DNA of 64,000 bases from the NCBI RefSeq assembly GCF_030272615.1, contig NC_081408.1, forward strand, positions 611,573,673-611,637,672, in the 5' to 3' direction. How positions within the stretch are numbered: position 1 is the stretch's first letter; each line of letters begins with the position of its first letter. The DNA is from Cryptomeria japonica. Its lineage: Eukaryota > Streptophyta > Pinopsida > Cupressales > Cupressaceae. Made by a program: the position numbers and the translations under genes. The notes beneath the pieces were generated by a model that was not told the origin of the DNA, made no database searches, and saw nothing but the letters and a program-made list of their open reading frames with translations. Shown piece by piece: positions 30,985 through 41,190 of the stretch.

Positions 30985-31990
30985 TTCTTCAAATAAGTGG
31001 TGAGGATCCATGGTTTACCCTTGAATATTGTCTCTGACAGTGATTCCAAGTTTATAGGTCACTTTTGGAGGACCTTATGGAAGAAACTTGGCACAAAATT
31101 ATCTTATAGCTTAGCCTACCATCCACAAACGGATGACCAAACTGAAGTTGTTAATAGATCATTGGGAAATCACTTGAGATGTCTTACAAAAGAACATGGA
31201 AAAGCTTGGGATCTGATCCTACCTCAACTAGAGTATGCTTATAATGACTCCATGAATAGGAGCATTGGAAGAAGCCCATATGAAGTTGTTTATGGGATGC
31301 ACCCTAGAGTTGTATATGAGTTGAGATATTTTCAAGGGATTGATAGGAGGAGTGCTTAAAGGGAAGACTTTGTTGTTGCAATTAGAGATATTCATTAGAA
31401 AGTAATAGAAATCCTTCAAAATAATGTGGAAAATTACAAAGAAAGGGTAAATTTGAAGATGAGAGACTTTCAATTCAAGGTTAGAGATTTGGTGTTAGCA
31501 CATCTAAAGCAGGAAAGGCTTCCTAAAGGAAAAAATAAAAAATTGGTGATGAAAAAGATAGGACATTGTAGGGTGGTCCAAAAATTTGGCCTAGATGCCT
31601 ATGAGATTGAGTTATCCCCTGGGGTAGCCATATCTCCCATTTTTAATGTGTCTGATCAATATCCATATAAGAGCTCTATGGTTGTAGGTTTTGATGTCGA
31701 TATAATAGAAAATGACAATGATGATTGGGTGAAGGAGTTGCCACCTAGCCAACCAATGAAGCTTGAGTGTATCCTTGATAGAAAGGAGATGAAGAAGAAT
31801 AGAAGGAAGACATACAATAAGTACCTAATCAAATCAGAAAATCTTCCTGAAGAAGATGCTACCTAGATGATTGAGAATGACCTCAACTAGCATGGAGTCT
31901 CTATTAAATATCTCATCTCAAGAGGTACTTAAGATTCTTCTTTCCTCGGCAGCATGGTGCAGGGGAACCTATGGGTCCAATGGGCCTATT
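30985..31990 (+). pseudogene. Chromovirus integrase and chromodomain, copy 2
   Basis: It starts at 'RIHGLPLNIVSDSDSKF', so the first catalytic Asp block is outside the duplicated unit. The Glu block is intact ('QTEVVNRSLGNHLR'), as is 'LPQLEYAYNDSMNRSIGRSP', which copy 1 lost. TAA 31358 and a TAG at about 31396 interrupt it. The chromodomain reads 'RRKTYNKYLIKSENLPEEDA', with Ser-Glu where copy 1 keeps the aromatic Trp, a change likely to weaken methyl-lysine binding. Confidence 0.85.
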
Positions 31991-33367
31991 AATTATGTTT
32001 GTAATTTATTTTCATGTATTTTTGTTCATTTGGATGTAATAAGGTCTTTGATATCACCTTGAAACATTTGAAGTGTTTTGTAGTCATTTTGTAAGGCCTT
32101 GATGCCAATTGATTGCACATACTCAATTAGAACCACATTGGTCAAAGTGGGTAATTGCCTCACAAAGTGTTGTATGGGAGTGCCTATAATGTATTTGATG
32201 GATGTCCCATTTGACATGTTTTTAATATTTGGAGATCATTTTGGCCAGTTGGACAAAATGACTAAAATTGTAAAAGTTGTTGACAACTTTTCAAAGTTGT
32301 CAAGCAACTTAATCTAGGAAAGGTGGTCCCAACAACTAACCAATTCAAAATATGTTTAGGATAATTCTTTTTGAAGTTCAAAGAGACCCCTCAAGTGTTT
32401 ACGAGGGGTTGGATGGTGAATTTGTATGAAGAACTCAATTTGAAGGAAAATTGAAGATCATTTTCTCTGCAATTGTCTGTAAAAATACTGCACTTTTTTT
32501 CATGCAACTTCCTTACTTGAATGAATTAGCACATAAAAGTAGTTTTGTTTGATGAGGCCTTTGTGTTACCTTTCATTTTGGACTAGTTTGGTTTGATTTC
32601 ATCAAGTTTTGACCAACTTACAAGAAAATTTACCAAAACCGGTCTGAAACCTTAGGCTTTTGGGATTTTGTCAGGAATAATGCATAAATGACCATTCCGT
32701 CAATGGATTGACTCAAGGCTTGGTGGAATGGTAGAAATGGTAGTGCTTCATATGGGTTTTAAACTTTTTTTTCAAAGCAAGAGCCTAAGTGGATTTTTGA
32801 GCAATTGAGGGTTTAACATCCTCATGTGTTACGTCGGTTGGACAGGGTTTGAGAAGACATTTGGAGTTTTTGTACCAAAACAAACAGGGAGACCTCAAAA
32901 CCTACAAAATTATTTCATTTATGCTATGTCCTTACTTGACAAGTTGGGTGTGTAGGTTGGTGGAGTGTCTAAGTGGTGTCTCTAGTGTATTTGGGGGCCT
33001 ACTAGGGCTTTTGGAAGATTGCAACTGTCAATTTTTGAACACTTTGGTCAAAAAACCTTGCCCTAATTCTGACATATGTTTAAGAACTCCCAAAAGGGTA
33101 TCTAGAAGTGTATTCATTTTTCTGCTGGAGTGAGTGAGTCAAAAGATATGGCCAAAAAGACTATTTACTAGGGTTACTAGAAACTAGTCCTCCTAGAAGG
33201 CCAATGGTTGGGAATGACTTACAAGGGTTTATTCCAAAGGTGGAATTGGTTGTTTTGAGTCCATTTAGGTTTCTGAACATGACAGAACTCATGCCCAAAG
33301 ATATCGATACTCAACCATGTGAACACCAAGTGTACTTGCTTTGTCTACCATGTCACTATTCAAAGGC
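31991..33367 (+). repeat. Chromovirus 3' region and probable LTR, copy 2
   Basis: Non-coding counterpart of 29126-30957 with one internal deletion. The right edge at about 33367 is where similarity to copy 1 ends. No gene is seen. Confidence 0.5.
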
Positions 33368-33479
33368 ATTTTCGTTCCATTACAACGTTTTATTTTGTAG
33401 TGGAGCTATTTAGATGTAAAATACCTAATCTAGTCTAGGTAGATGTTATACTGTCTTTGAATGCAAAATACCTTTAGTA
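33368..33479. other. Short spacer
   Basis: About 110 bp between the tandem repeat and the RNase H remnant; nothing recognised. Confidence 0.3.
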
Positions 33480-33838
33480 AGAATTAATAGCATACTATCT
33501 TGGTCAATCGCACAATTAGATAGATGATTTGCATCTTTGTTCCTTTCACAAAATATATTCTTGATTGTGTACTACATTTCCCCATAATATTTTGTATTGC
33601 ACTTAGCCACATTGTAGATTTCAAACTCAGGTCATTACTAGTTATGTCTACTTCTCCTTGCATAATTTGAGGACATCAAGAATAGCCACACATTCACCAT
33701 CTTTATTGGTGCCATCTAAGAGTTTAACCAATCCCTCATATAAAATTTAATTTCTCATCTTTGATAATGAATTCGTCACCAGATGGTCCAAGATTGCCCC
33801 TAGAAATTCAATTGAAATTGATTTTCAAATGACCTTTT
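33480..33838 (-). pseudogene. RNase H-like (RVT_3 type) fragment, probably LINE-derived
   Basis: On the minus strand, three-frame reading gives 'LKINFN', a stop, then 'ISRGNLGPSGDEFIIKDEK'. This is followed by 'LLDGTNKDGECVAILDVLKL' and, after decay, 'ERNKDANHLSNCAID'. The order matches the plant RNase H-like domain found downstream of LINE reverse transcriptases: Asp-containing entry, GPSG, a Glu helix, and the 'NKDADxLS' end. The first catalytic Asp reads Asn, and several stops and frameshifts are present. No other LINE domain is recognisable nearby. Confidence 0.6.
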
Positions 33839-33851
33839 AATGAAAGGTAAA

Positions 33852-33854
<3 letters not shown>

Positions 33855-33920
<66 letters not shown>
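33855..33920. repeat. (TA)n microsatellite
   Basis: About 33 uninterrupted TA units. Confidence 0.97.
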
Positions 33921-33924
<4 letters not shown>

Positions 33925-36900
33925 AATATAATTAGGTTTGAGATAGCTTTAAGAAATTAATTCTCAAAGTATATAATCAAACAAAAGAGATTTCTTTTGG
34001 TTTCTCTTTGGAATTATTTTTCTCACATATACCATTTTGCCAAATAAAATAAACATTTCAAATTATAAATCAGATGCACTTCTGAGGAGGCCAGCTTAGC
34101 AGCATTTTGGATTAGACCGTACTATTACCTGTCCTCAAATGACATTTTGGTACTCTCGTTAAATCTTTATATTATTTTAATTGAAGACATTGGGTGCCAA
34201 AACGTATATTGCAAGTCAATATAATACGCTAGGAAGAGCCACGCGACTTTATAGCGCACAACAAAAATCAGATACGTTTCAGATATATATCTTGCTTTCG
34301 GTGAATTGTTGCTCGATGTAATTGAATACATTTTTTTCATATGTTTTGGCTTGGAAGTGTCTTATTCATGCTGTTTTTTTCTTGTAGATTCTTTCTAATA
34401 TATGCATGTTTTTTATAAAGAATGATATTTGTTTGAATAATAAAAACTAAGTAGAATGTTTTTAATTTAATTATCCTTTTTTAATAAATTTATAGATATT
34501 TTAATTATTTATATAAATGATTTAAAAGAATTTTTTTTATCATAAAAATATATAAATATAAATAAATAAAATTTGAAGTACTTATTGTTAATTTTATCAT
34601 AATTTAAAGTAATTGATGACATTACTTTTTTCACAAAAATTTATTTATATAATTGAATATGATAATGTTAATTTTAATCTTTAATATTTCTTTAGGTTAA
34701 AGAAGTAACTTTTACATCTTAAGAAGTAATTTTTGTCTTGTATTTATTATTAACATATTAATTTTTTTAACATACATTAATTTCAAATCATATATCAAAG
34801 AGCATTAATACACCAAAAAATCATTAATTGTCATTGGAATTAGGATAAACATGTCACTTTAATTTAATATTTGCAAATAATAAATTTAAAGTTTGAAACC
34901 CTATTAAAAGCATAATACTAATCATTAAATACAGAGAGAGGGACTTTCAAAACATCATAATTTATAAATCATTTCTAGCAACCACCTATGTGTAAATTTT
35001 TGAATTGTAGACTTCTACATTTTAATGATTTTGATATGATAAATTTTGGACACACAACCTCACATAGTCATGTCTAATTATCATAAAGGTCAATGTCTTA
35101 AAAAAATTAAATTGATGGATACTATATTTATGAAATTCATGGAAGAGACTACGTGATTCCATATAGAGTTATTTAAAACTTGAGATAATAATTCAAACTA
35201 TTTATTTCAATATATTGGATATTTTCTCCTTTTTCCTTATACTATTTTCTAATGTTTAAGTATTTTTCTATGTTATTTTTGGGTTAGTGGACACAATAAA
35301 ACATATAGAATTGTTAAAGAGAGCTTTCTCTAATTTTTTTCTCTTAAACAAACATCAAATGTCAAATTTATATTTATGAACATCTGTAACAATTTCACTA
35401 TCTTAGGGTGAGAAAGTTATTGGATATAGAGGTTTGGCTAATCTAAAGAGTTCCTTCAACCCTTGACTACTCTAACTAGTGCTTAGGACTCCTATAATCT
35501 CTTGACAGATGTAGAATAGACCTCTCATCCATACAACCAGAAAATCGAGAATCCAACTCATGACCTGAACTTAATGAACTAACCTAATATTACCTAATCT
35601 TCTAATAATATGTTATAATCTTTTAAATAAACAAACACAAACGCTCAATTTAAAAGTTTTATTTTAACCAACTAGTATTAATCATATTTTAACCTGCTCA
35701 ACCAACTTAAAAACTGAAGGCACTTATAATATTAAAAGTGGTAGAATTACTAGTAGAAAAAGCTAGCACAAATCAGGATGAAGATGGCAAAAATAAAAGT
35801 ACGAATAAGGGACCATTTCTTCTCACAAAAGAAACTGTCACACCACCTTCGTTGAAAACTATGAAATTGACATGTCTCATTAGCTTGCAACCATCAAGGA
35901 ATTATAATTTGACAGGACTAGATGATATGAAAAAAGTATTTTATTGCTTGAGATTGTGACAAATAATTGGAAACTGAGATAGATGGAACAAATAGTACAG
36001 TCAGGAAACAAATCATATATGTTGATAAAGGGAATATCTAGAGTGATCAGGAATCTTAATACCTGTAACAGTAATGAAGTATTAATGAACACAATTAAAA
36101 GTTGGTCTGTTGAAATGTAGTGAATAATTTTTTATTTTTTTTTTGTCTATTGTCTAATTGAGATAGGTTGTTTGTATTATAGATTGATTAATCGTTTTAA
36201 TTAAGAAAATGATTTATTTATTTTAAAGTTTATGAGTAGATTTTATTGACAAAAGACTATGGACCTTATTAAATTTATAATGTTTTGATTTTTTCAAGTT
36301 TTGAATAAGTTAATTACAGTTAGAGAGTTACATATTATAGTGTGACCTGCAATATTTATATTTGATAATATAAGAATATGTTTGATGGTATGGTCATTGT
36401 GTTAAAAGAAATATGATTTTGACTATTAATTAGTTAGTTTAACAAATAAATATAGTGAAATATATACTCAGAATATTGAATAGGTGTTAGAAACTATTAT
36501 GTACTAGTATAAAAAAGAAAAACATATTTTAGAAACCAATATTTAATAATTAATTATGATGATATTATCTTACAATCTTATTCAACTATATATTTATATA
36601 TGCTTTGTTACTATATTTACTAATTTAATAGATACCAGAAAATTATACTTTATTAATTTCCATATTTACTAGTTGAATATAGCATCTCACAAGAAATTGT
36701 TCCCATCTTGTTCACATCATTAAATGAAAATGACATCTTTAAAACTCTGAATAAGATGCTGTGCAATTCAATAGGATCCTGGTTAAATATGACCAACAAT
36801 CTTTATAGGAAGTCAAGAGAATCGTATGTACTAAAACCACAAATGTCACCTATTTTCCTTTTCAACTGGAACATCTTTGATTTAGAATATAAGGATTTTT

Positions 36901-37097
36901 TAACTGCTTTATAATTGTATATTTTATTTCTATCTATGGACATGATTTTTTACTGTCATCATAGTATTATAGTGCTTGGTTATGAGACATTGTATACTAT
37001 TAGTACAATTTGATTAGTCTGATCTGTAAGCTAGTCTATGTCAAGATATAGAGTAAACACAGAACTGCAAATTCATACAATCATAGTACTTGAAGAA
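33921..37097. other. AT-rich intergenic region downstream of SWEET
   Basis: About 3.2 kb of AT-rich sequence without recognisable genes, LTR ends or primer sites. Short open stretches (for example 35738-35959 and 36708-36914) have no domain signature. It is part of the only stretch of the window free of LTR elements. Confidence 0.5.
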
Positions 37098-37103
37098 TTT
37101 ATT
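37098..37103 (-). terminator. Candidate polyadenylation signal of SWEET
   Basis: AATAAA on the minus strand, about 210 bp after the SWEET stop codon. The distance suits a plant 3' UTR, but no transcript evidence is available. Confidence 0.4.
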
Positions 37104-37309
37104 GAATTGCACTGGCAACGGAATGGTTCATTTCTGAAAAATAGGAACTAAAAGTTTACAGTCAAGGCTCTTAATGGATAAAATCTCTCTGTATTTTTCC
37201 TCTCCGATAGGCTAGATAGCTCAATATTCCTCCTGTTGATTCTCATGCAATTAAACAGAGTATGAATATCTGAGGAGGCTGTACCCCGTATAGATCAATT
37301 AGAATGAAA

Positions 37310-39496
37310 TTAAACTTGATCATCAATTACAAGATTCGCTGCAGCCATGGGAAGATCAAATGCATCATCTATCATTTCTATTTCAGGAAGTTTTTGAAGC
37401 TCAGTAGATACACGTAAAACAGGCTCTGAGCTTCTGTAAATGAGGTAAACAACGAGCTGAATTACTCCTAAAAGGAAACCAATACCATTGGGCACCTGCA
37501 AATAGGGAACAATTTAATGAGAAAAATGAGGCATAGTCCTTGCCAGATATTACATGAAAACTATAGTTCAAAATTTCACTCGGAAATTAGAGAAGCTTAC
37601 AGCTATAAAGATGTCCTTGGCGATTATAGAATATGCAGACCAGACAAGCGCATTTAGAGTAGTGAATAGTGAGACTAAAAATGGCATGTACTTAACACTT
37701 TTGGTTCTGATAACATCTCCCTGCAAAATTAAAGGGCGAGTTCATCGACGTTCATGAAAGGATGAATTCATCTTCTAATTAACTTCTGTTAGGATTTTTT
37801 GTTTTTGGGTAGAGACCAGAATTTTTCAATTTTCTATTTTTAATTGGGGTAAAGATTATATTTTACACGTTTTACTGTTTTTGGGTAGAAGTTGTAATTC
37901 CACTCTGGTACAGTTTTCATAGCAATTTGAATTAAAAAGAAGATATGATTCAAAACTCACCACTACAGATAATGGGGAGGCATCCGCAACAATGGAAAGG
38001 ATGACACCTAAAGTGCCAACAAGTAACTGTCTGACATTGTATGTGTGCAGCGCATAAATAGTAACCACAACCACCATGACAAAAGCCACCGTCATTGCAA
38101 TGGCCAACCGGATAATTTTTACCTGCAAGATAAATTGAAGGAATCCGTTTCAGAAAATTACAGCTATATATTATCTTCTTGCATAGAATCTAGCCAAGCA
38201 TTTAAACTGTTCACAAGACTTTTAAAATCTTGTAGCCACCGGATGGCCTTCAATCATAAACTTAAGCTGGCATAATGTGTTACCTTCTTCTGTTTGAGGG
38301 CAAATGTCAGAAAGGACAACATATAAAATATCTCCAAAACAAAGCCTGCACCATTGATCGTGAGAAGCAAAATGCTGTGAGGTTTAACAAATGGGGCTCC
38401 GTAGAGTAGCCAAAGACAGCAGTTGAACAAGGTACACACATATGGAAGTCCTGAAAACTCTTGGGTAGATTTAAGCTTGTATATCCCCCAGAATGTTTTC
38501 CTGCGATTTCCACGTAAAGGGACATTTATATATAAGCTCGTTATCTTTATCACTAGTGATAGCTCACATGTTAGTCATGCTCATTTATATTAGACAGAGT
38601 TTTGACTCAGAGAAATCTGGTGTACACAGTACTTACATCGGTGACAGGAAAAGTGCCAGTGAAGTTATATTTCCTGCACCACAGACAACCATGATACATG
38701 AATCATGATGAACAACACTCATGTAAATCCAACTAAACTTAGACCTCTACACACGGAATCATATCTTAATCTACATACACACAAATCCAACAAAGACGAC
38801 CCAAATCTTAAAAATCTAAATGAACAATAAAATCAACTAATCTATACTAAGACCTGCACATAAAATGAGCAACAATCCCACAAATACACAGCAAAACTTG
38901 CATAGAAAGCGTACAGAAAAACTCCTAGATACAAATTAGAAAGAAATTTACAACAAAATTTAAACATGCACAACAAAACCAACATCTAGTCACCCAAATG
39001 TCAATCCACATACACAGTCTTAGAATGCAAAGAAACCCAAAATAATCCCTTGGCGGTTAAGAAGACGGTATGCTTGTTCTAGCGATCATCAACCGACCAT
39101 TCTAAAACTCAAATCTTGATTAGAAATCACCGGTTCACTCTTCCTTCAATAATAATCCATTAGCCTCCATTATTTTTCAATGCTCGTTCTAAAAACCAAA
39201 TCTTGAGTACAAATCATTTATTTCGTATACTTCATTCTAATATATTCAATCCACCATGCTTCATTCTAACCATGATCATCCCGATTGAGACCAACCAGAA
39301 AATTTACAAACTCTATTATGGCCGTACATAGGCCTCTATCTCCTATCCTAGTTCCATTTAGAAAGTCCTAGAAATCCGATTAACACAGAAAAATGTTCAG
39401 AAATCTAGATGATCCCGATTATATTTATATTTCATAACTGAGTAGTCTAGATGGCATACCAATGATTCCCACCACAAGCAGGAGAGGAAACTCCAT
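37310..39496 (-). CDS. SWEET: SWEET sugar transporter (six exons)
   Basis: This encodes a bidirectional sugar uniporter of the MtN3/SWEET family, a membrane protein with two three-helix bundles joined by a linker helix. Exons on the minus strand are 39496-39460, 38673-38637, 38500-38284, 38122-37961, 37720-37601 and 37495-37310. They join to 252 codons plus TAA, all with GT-AG introns. Exon sizes of 37, 37, 162 and 120 bp are usual for the family. Start 'MEFPLLLVVGIIGN' lacks a cleavable signal, as usual. MtN3 repeats span about 7-92 and 127-212. By position, the four hinge prolines are P24, P44, P147 and P164; the gate pair is Y58-G59; substrate residues N74, W178 and N194 match those known from AtSWEET1. 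Oddities are Asp144 where 'YASPL' normally has Tyr, and G152-D153. The 40-residue tail is acidic. The substrate (hexose or sucrose) cannot be fixed from sequence. Confidence 0.93.
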
Positions 39497-39865
39497 CGTA
39501 CAAAAGAAGAAACTGCCTTTGTAGAACTCAAAAGAAAAATGTCTAATGCTAATTGAAATCAGCACAAGAATAGATGAAGTTGTGAAGAGCACGAAGATAT
39601 TTAGGTGCTTTATAGGCCTGGTTCATACTGCATATGACCAATTTGATATCATCATAGACAATGGAATGTAGGAAGGAATAACTTGTATTTTAACCTGATG
39701 ACCGGCAATGGGCAAAGCACTAGTGAACAAATTGCGTTTAGCTTTACACGTCAGAGTTATTGGAAGCCAGCTCAATGCAATTCTAACAGTCAACTTGTGG
39801 TATGGGTATATGCTTTTTTCCAAATTTCTGGTCAGGTTATCATCTCTGAGTCCTTGCCCTACTTC

Positions 39866-39873
39866 TATATAGG
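39866..39873 (-). promoter_or_regulatory. Candidate TATA element of SWEET
   Basis: CTATATAG, about 370 bp upstream of the SWEET ATG. If used, the leader would contain a 66-codon upstream ORF (39823-39623). Weak evidence, by position only. Confidence 0.25.
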
Positions 39874-40410
39874 AAAATTCACCACACCCAGAGAAAGTAA
39901 TTCATAAGATTTCAACGATTCGTTGCCAACGCCTAGAATTTCCAAGGAAGAACAATACAAACACAGTATAGTAATTCTGGGTGAAAAGTGGCATATTCTA
40001 TAGTAAAAAATTGTTTTTTTTAATAAAATAAAAAATATCAAAATGTATGTATCTCATCTATACAAATTTTTTAACGAGAACCATCTTTTCTCCCCCACTC
40101 GATCATTCACTCAAATACACGTAGATTCCATGTCATAAACCGTGTTTCTTACATAGATAGAATTTGCCACCCCATTTGTATTTTTATGTAAAGAAGTCAA
40201 TAAATCAGAGTTAACTACTGTTAATCACGCAAACACTTGCCCCAAAATCTCCACCATGGTCAGTTTTTCAGATTCTGTAAATTTTGTAGCCAATATCGTT
40301 TTTTTCTTTTGGCAGGAAGGCTCAAAACAAAGGTGGCCAACATGACCAACTTTCTTTTGAGTAGTTGAGTTTTCCTCCGTTTTTTAAAAAACCTCTTTCT
40401 TTTTGTTCTT
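39874..40410. other. SWEET upstream region
   Basis: About 540 bp between the candidate TATA element and T3. Nothing specific is recognised. It ends with 'TTGTTCTT' at the T3 edge. Confidence 0.35.
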
Positions 40411-41169
40411 TGTAGACACTCAAAATTGTCCAGTCTAATTAAATAAATATTTAATTATCTAAGCTTAATTTTTCTTTATTTAATTAATTAATTCATTTAT
40501 CCTCTTCTAGCCTTATTTCTCATTTAAATAAATACATTTATTTACTTAAATTATCCTTTTTCTAAATTAAATAAATATCTTATTTATTTTATTGATCCCA
40601 CTTCTTCTATTAATTAAATAAATCTTTATTTATTTAATTAATTCATTAACTTTTTCTAGCCATGACACATGTCATTCATCTCTTAATTCATACACTACCT
40701 ACCCCTTTCATTATTTTATTATTTCTTTTACCTACCCTCTAATCATAGCCGACCTCCTTTTACACCTCTCAATCTTATCCCTCTATTTCATATAGTGCCT
40801 TGTATATAAGGAGATGCTTCCTTCATTATCAAACCCTAATCATTCTATGCATTCTAATCAATCATCTTAAGGACTTGACTACACTACGATCCTACTTGCA
40901 ACCACATTCCGTTCTTTGTTGAGCTCTTGTGCACATAAAATCTGAGAACAAATATATCAAGCAAGATCAATGGAGATAGGAAGAATGGAGATCAAAACCC
41001 TATTGGACATGTAATGGTATAATCTTTGTGATTTCGTTTGATTTGCATTGTCTTAGGTAATCTTCATATGTTATAGTGTTTCTTTGTTGTTGTTAGGCTA
41101 GGGTTTTGTGGTTGAATTCATTTAGCCTTTCAATATTGTTATTATTGTTATCTATTTTCACCATATACA
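40411..41169 (+). repeat. T3 5' LTR
   Basis: TGTAGACACT...CATATACA. It matches the T2 LTR and the 3' LTR, but is shortened in the AT-rich repeat block at about 40440-40480. TATA box TATATAAG at 40803-40810. It starts about 915 bp from the SWEET start codon and is oriented away from that gene. Confidence 0.88.
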
Positions 41170-41172
41170 TTT

Positions 41173-41190
41173 TGGCATGCCCGGTGGGAC
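41173..41190 (+). other. T3 primer-binding site
   Basis: TGGCATGCCCGGTGGGAC follows the LTR by three bases, with two differences from the T2 site. Confidence 0.55.

Larger units (their letters stand above)
28128..33367 (+). repeat. Tandem duplication of a 2.8-kb chromovirus segment
   Basis: Copy 1 (28128-30957) is followed immediately by copy 2 (30958-33367). Both begin 'AATGATGCAT' and proceed through integrase, chromodomain and 3' region at an offset of about 2,830 bp. Copy 2 lacks 30433-30868. Both end with 'CACTATTCAAAGG'. The copies differ by many scattered substitutions, so the duplication is not recent. Confidence 0.8.

Noticed and set aside
35738-35959. Open stretch of 73 codons downstream of SWEET, plus strand
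   Set aside because: No domain, no splice-supported extension, composition like the surrounding AT-rich sequence.
36708-36914. Open stretch of 68 codons
   Set aside because: No recognisable motif and no supporting context; likely chance.
39623-39823. 66-codon ORF upstream of SWEET on the same strand
   Set aside because: No similarity and no evidence that it lies in the transcript; mentioned only as a possible upstream ORF.
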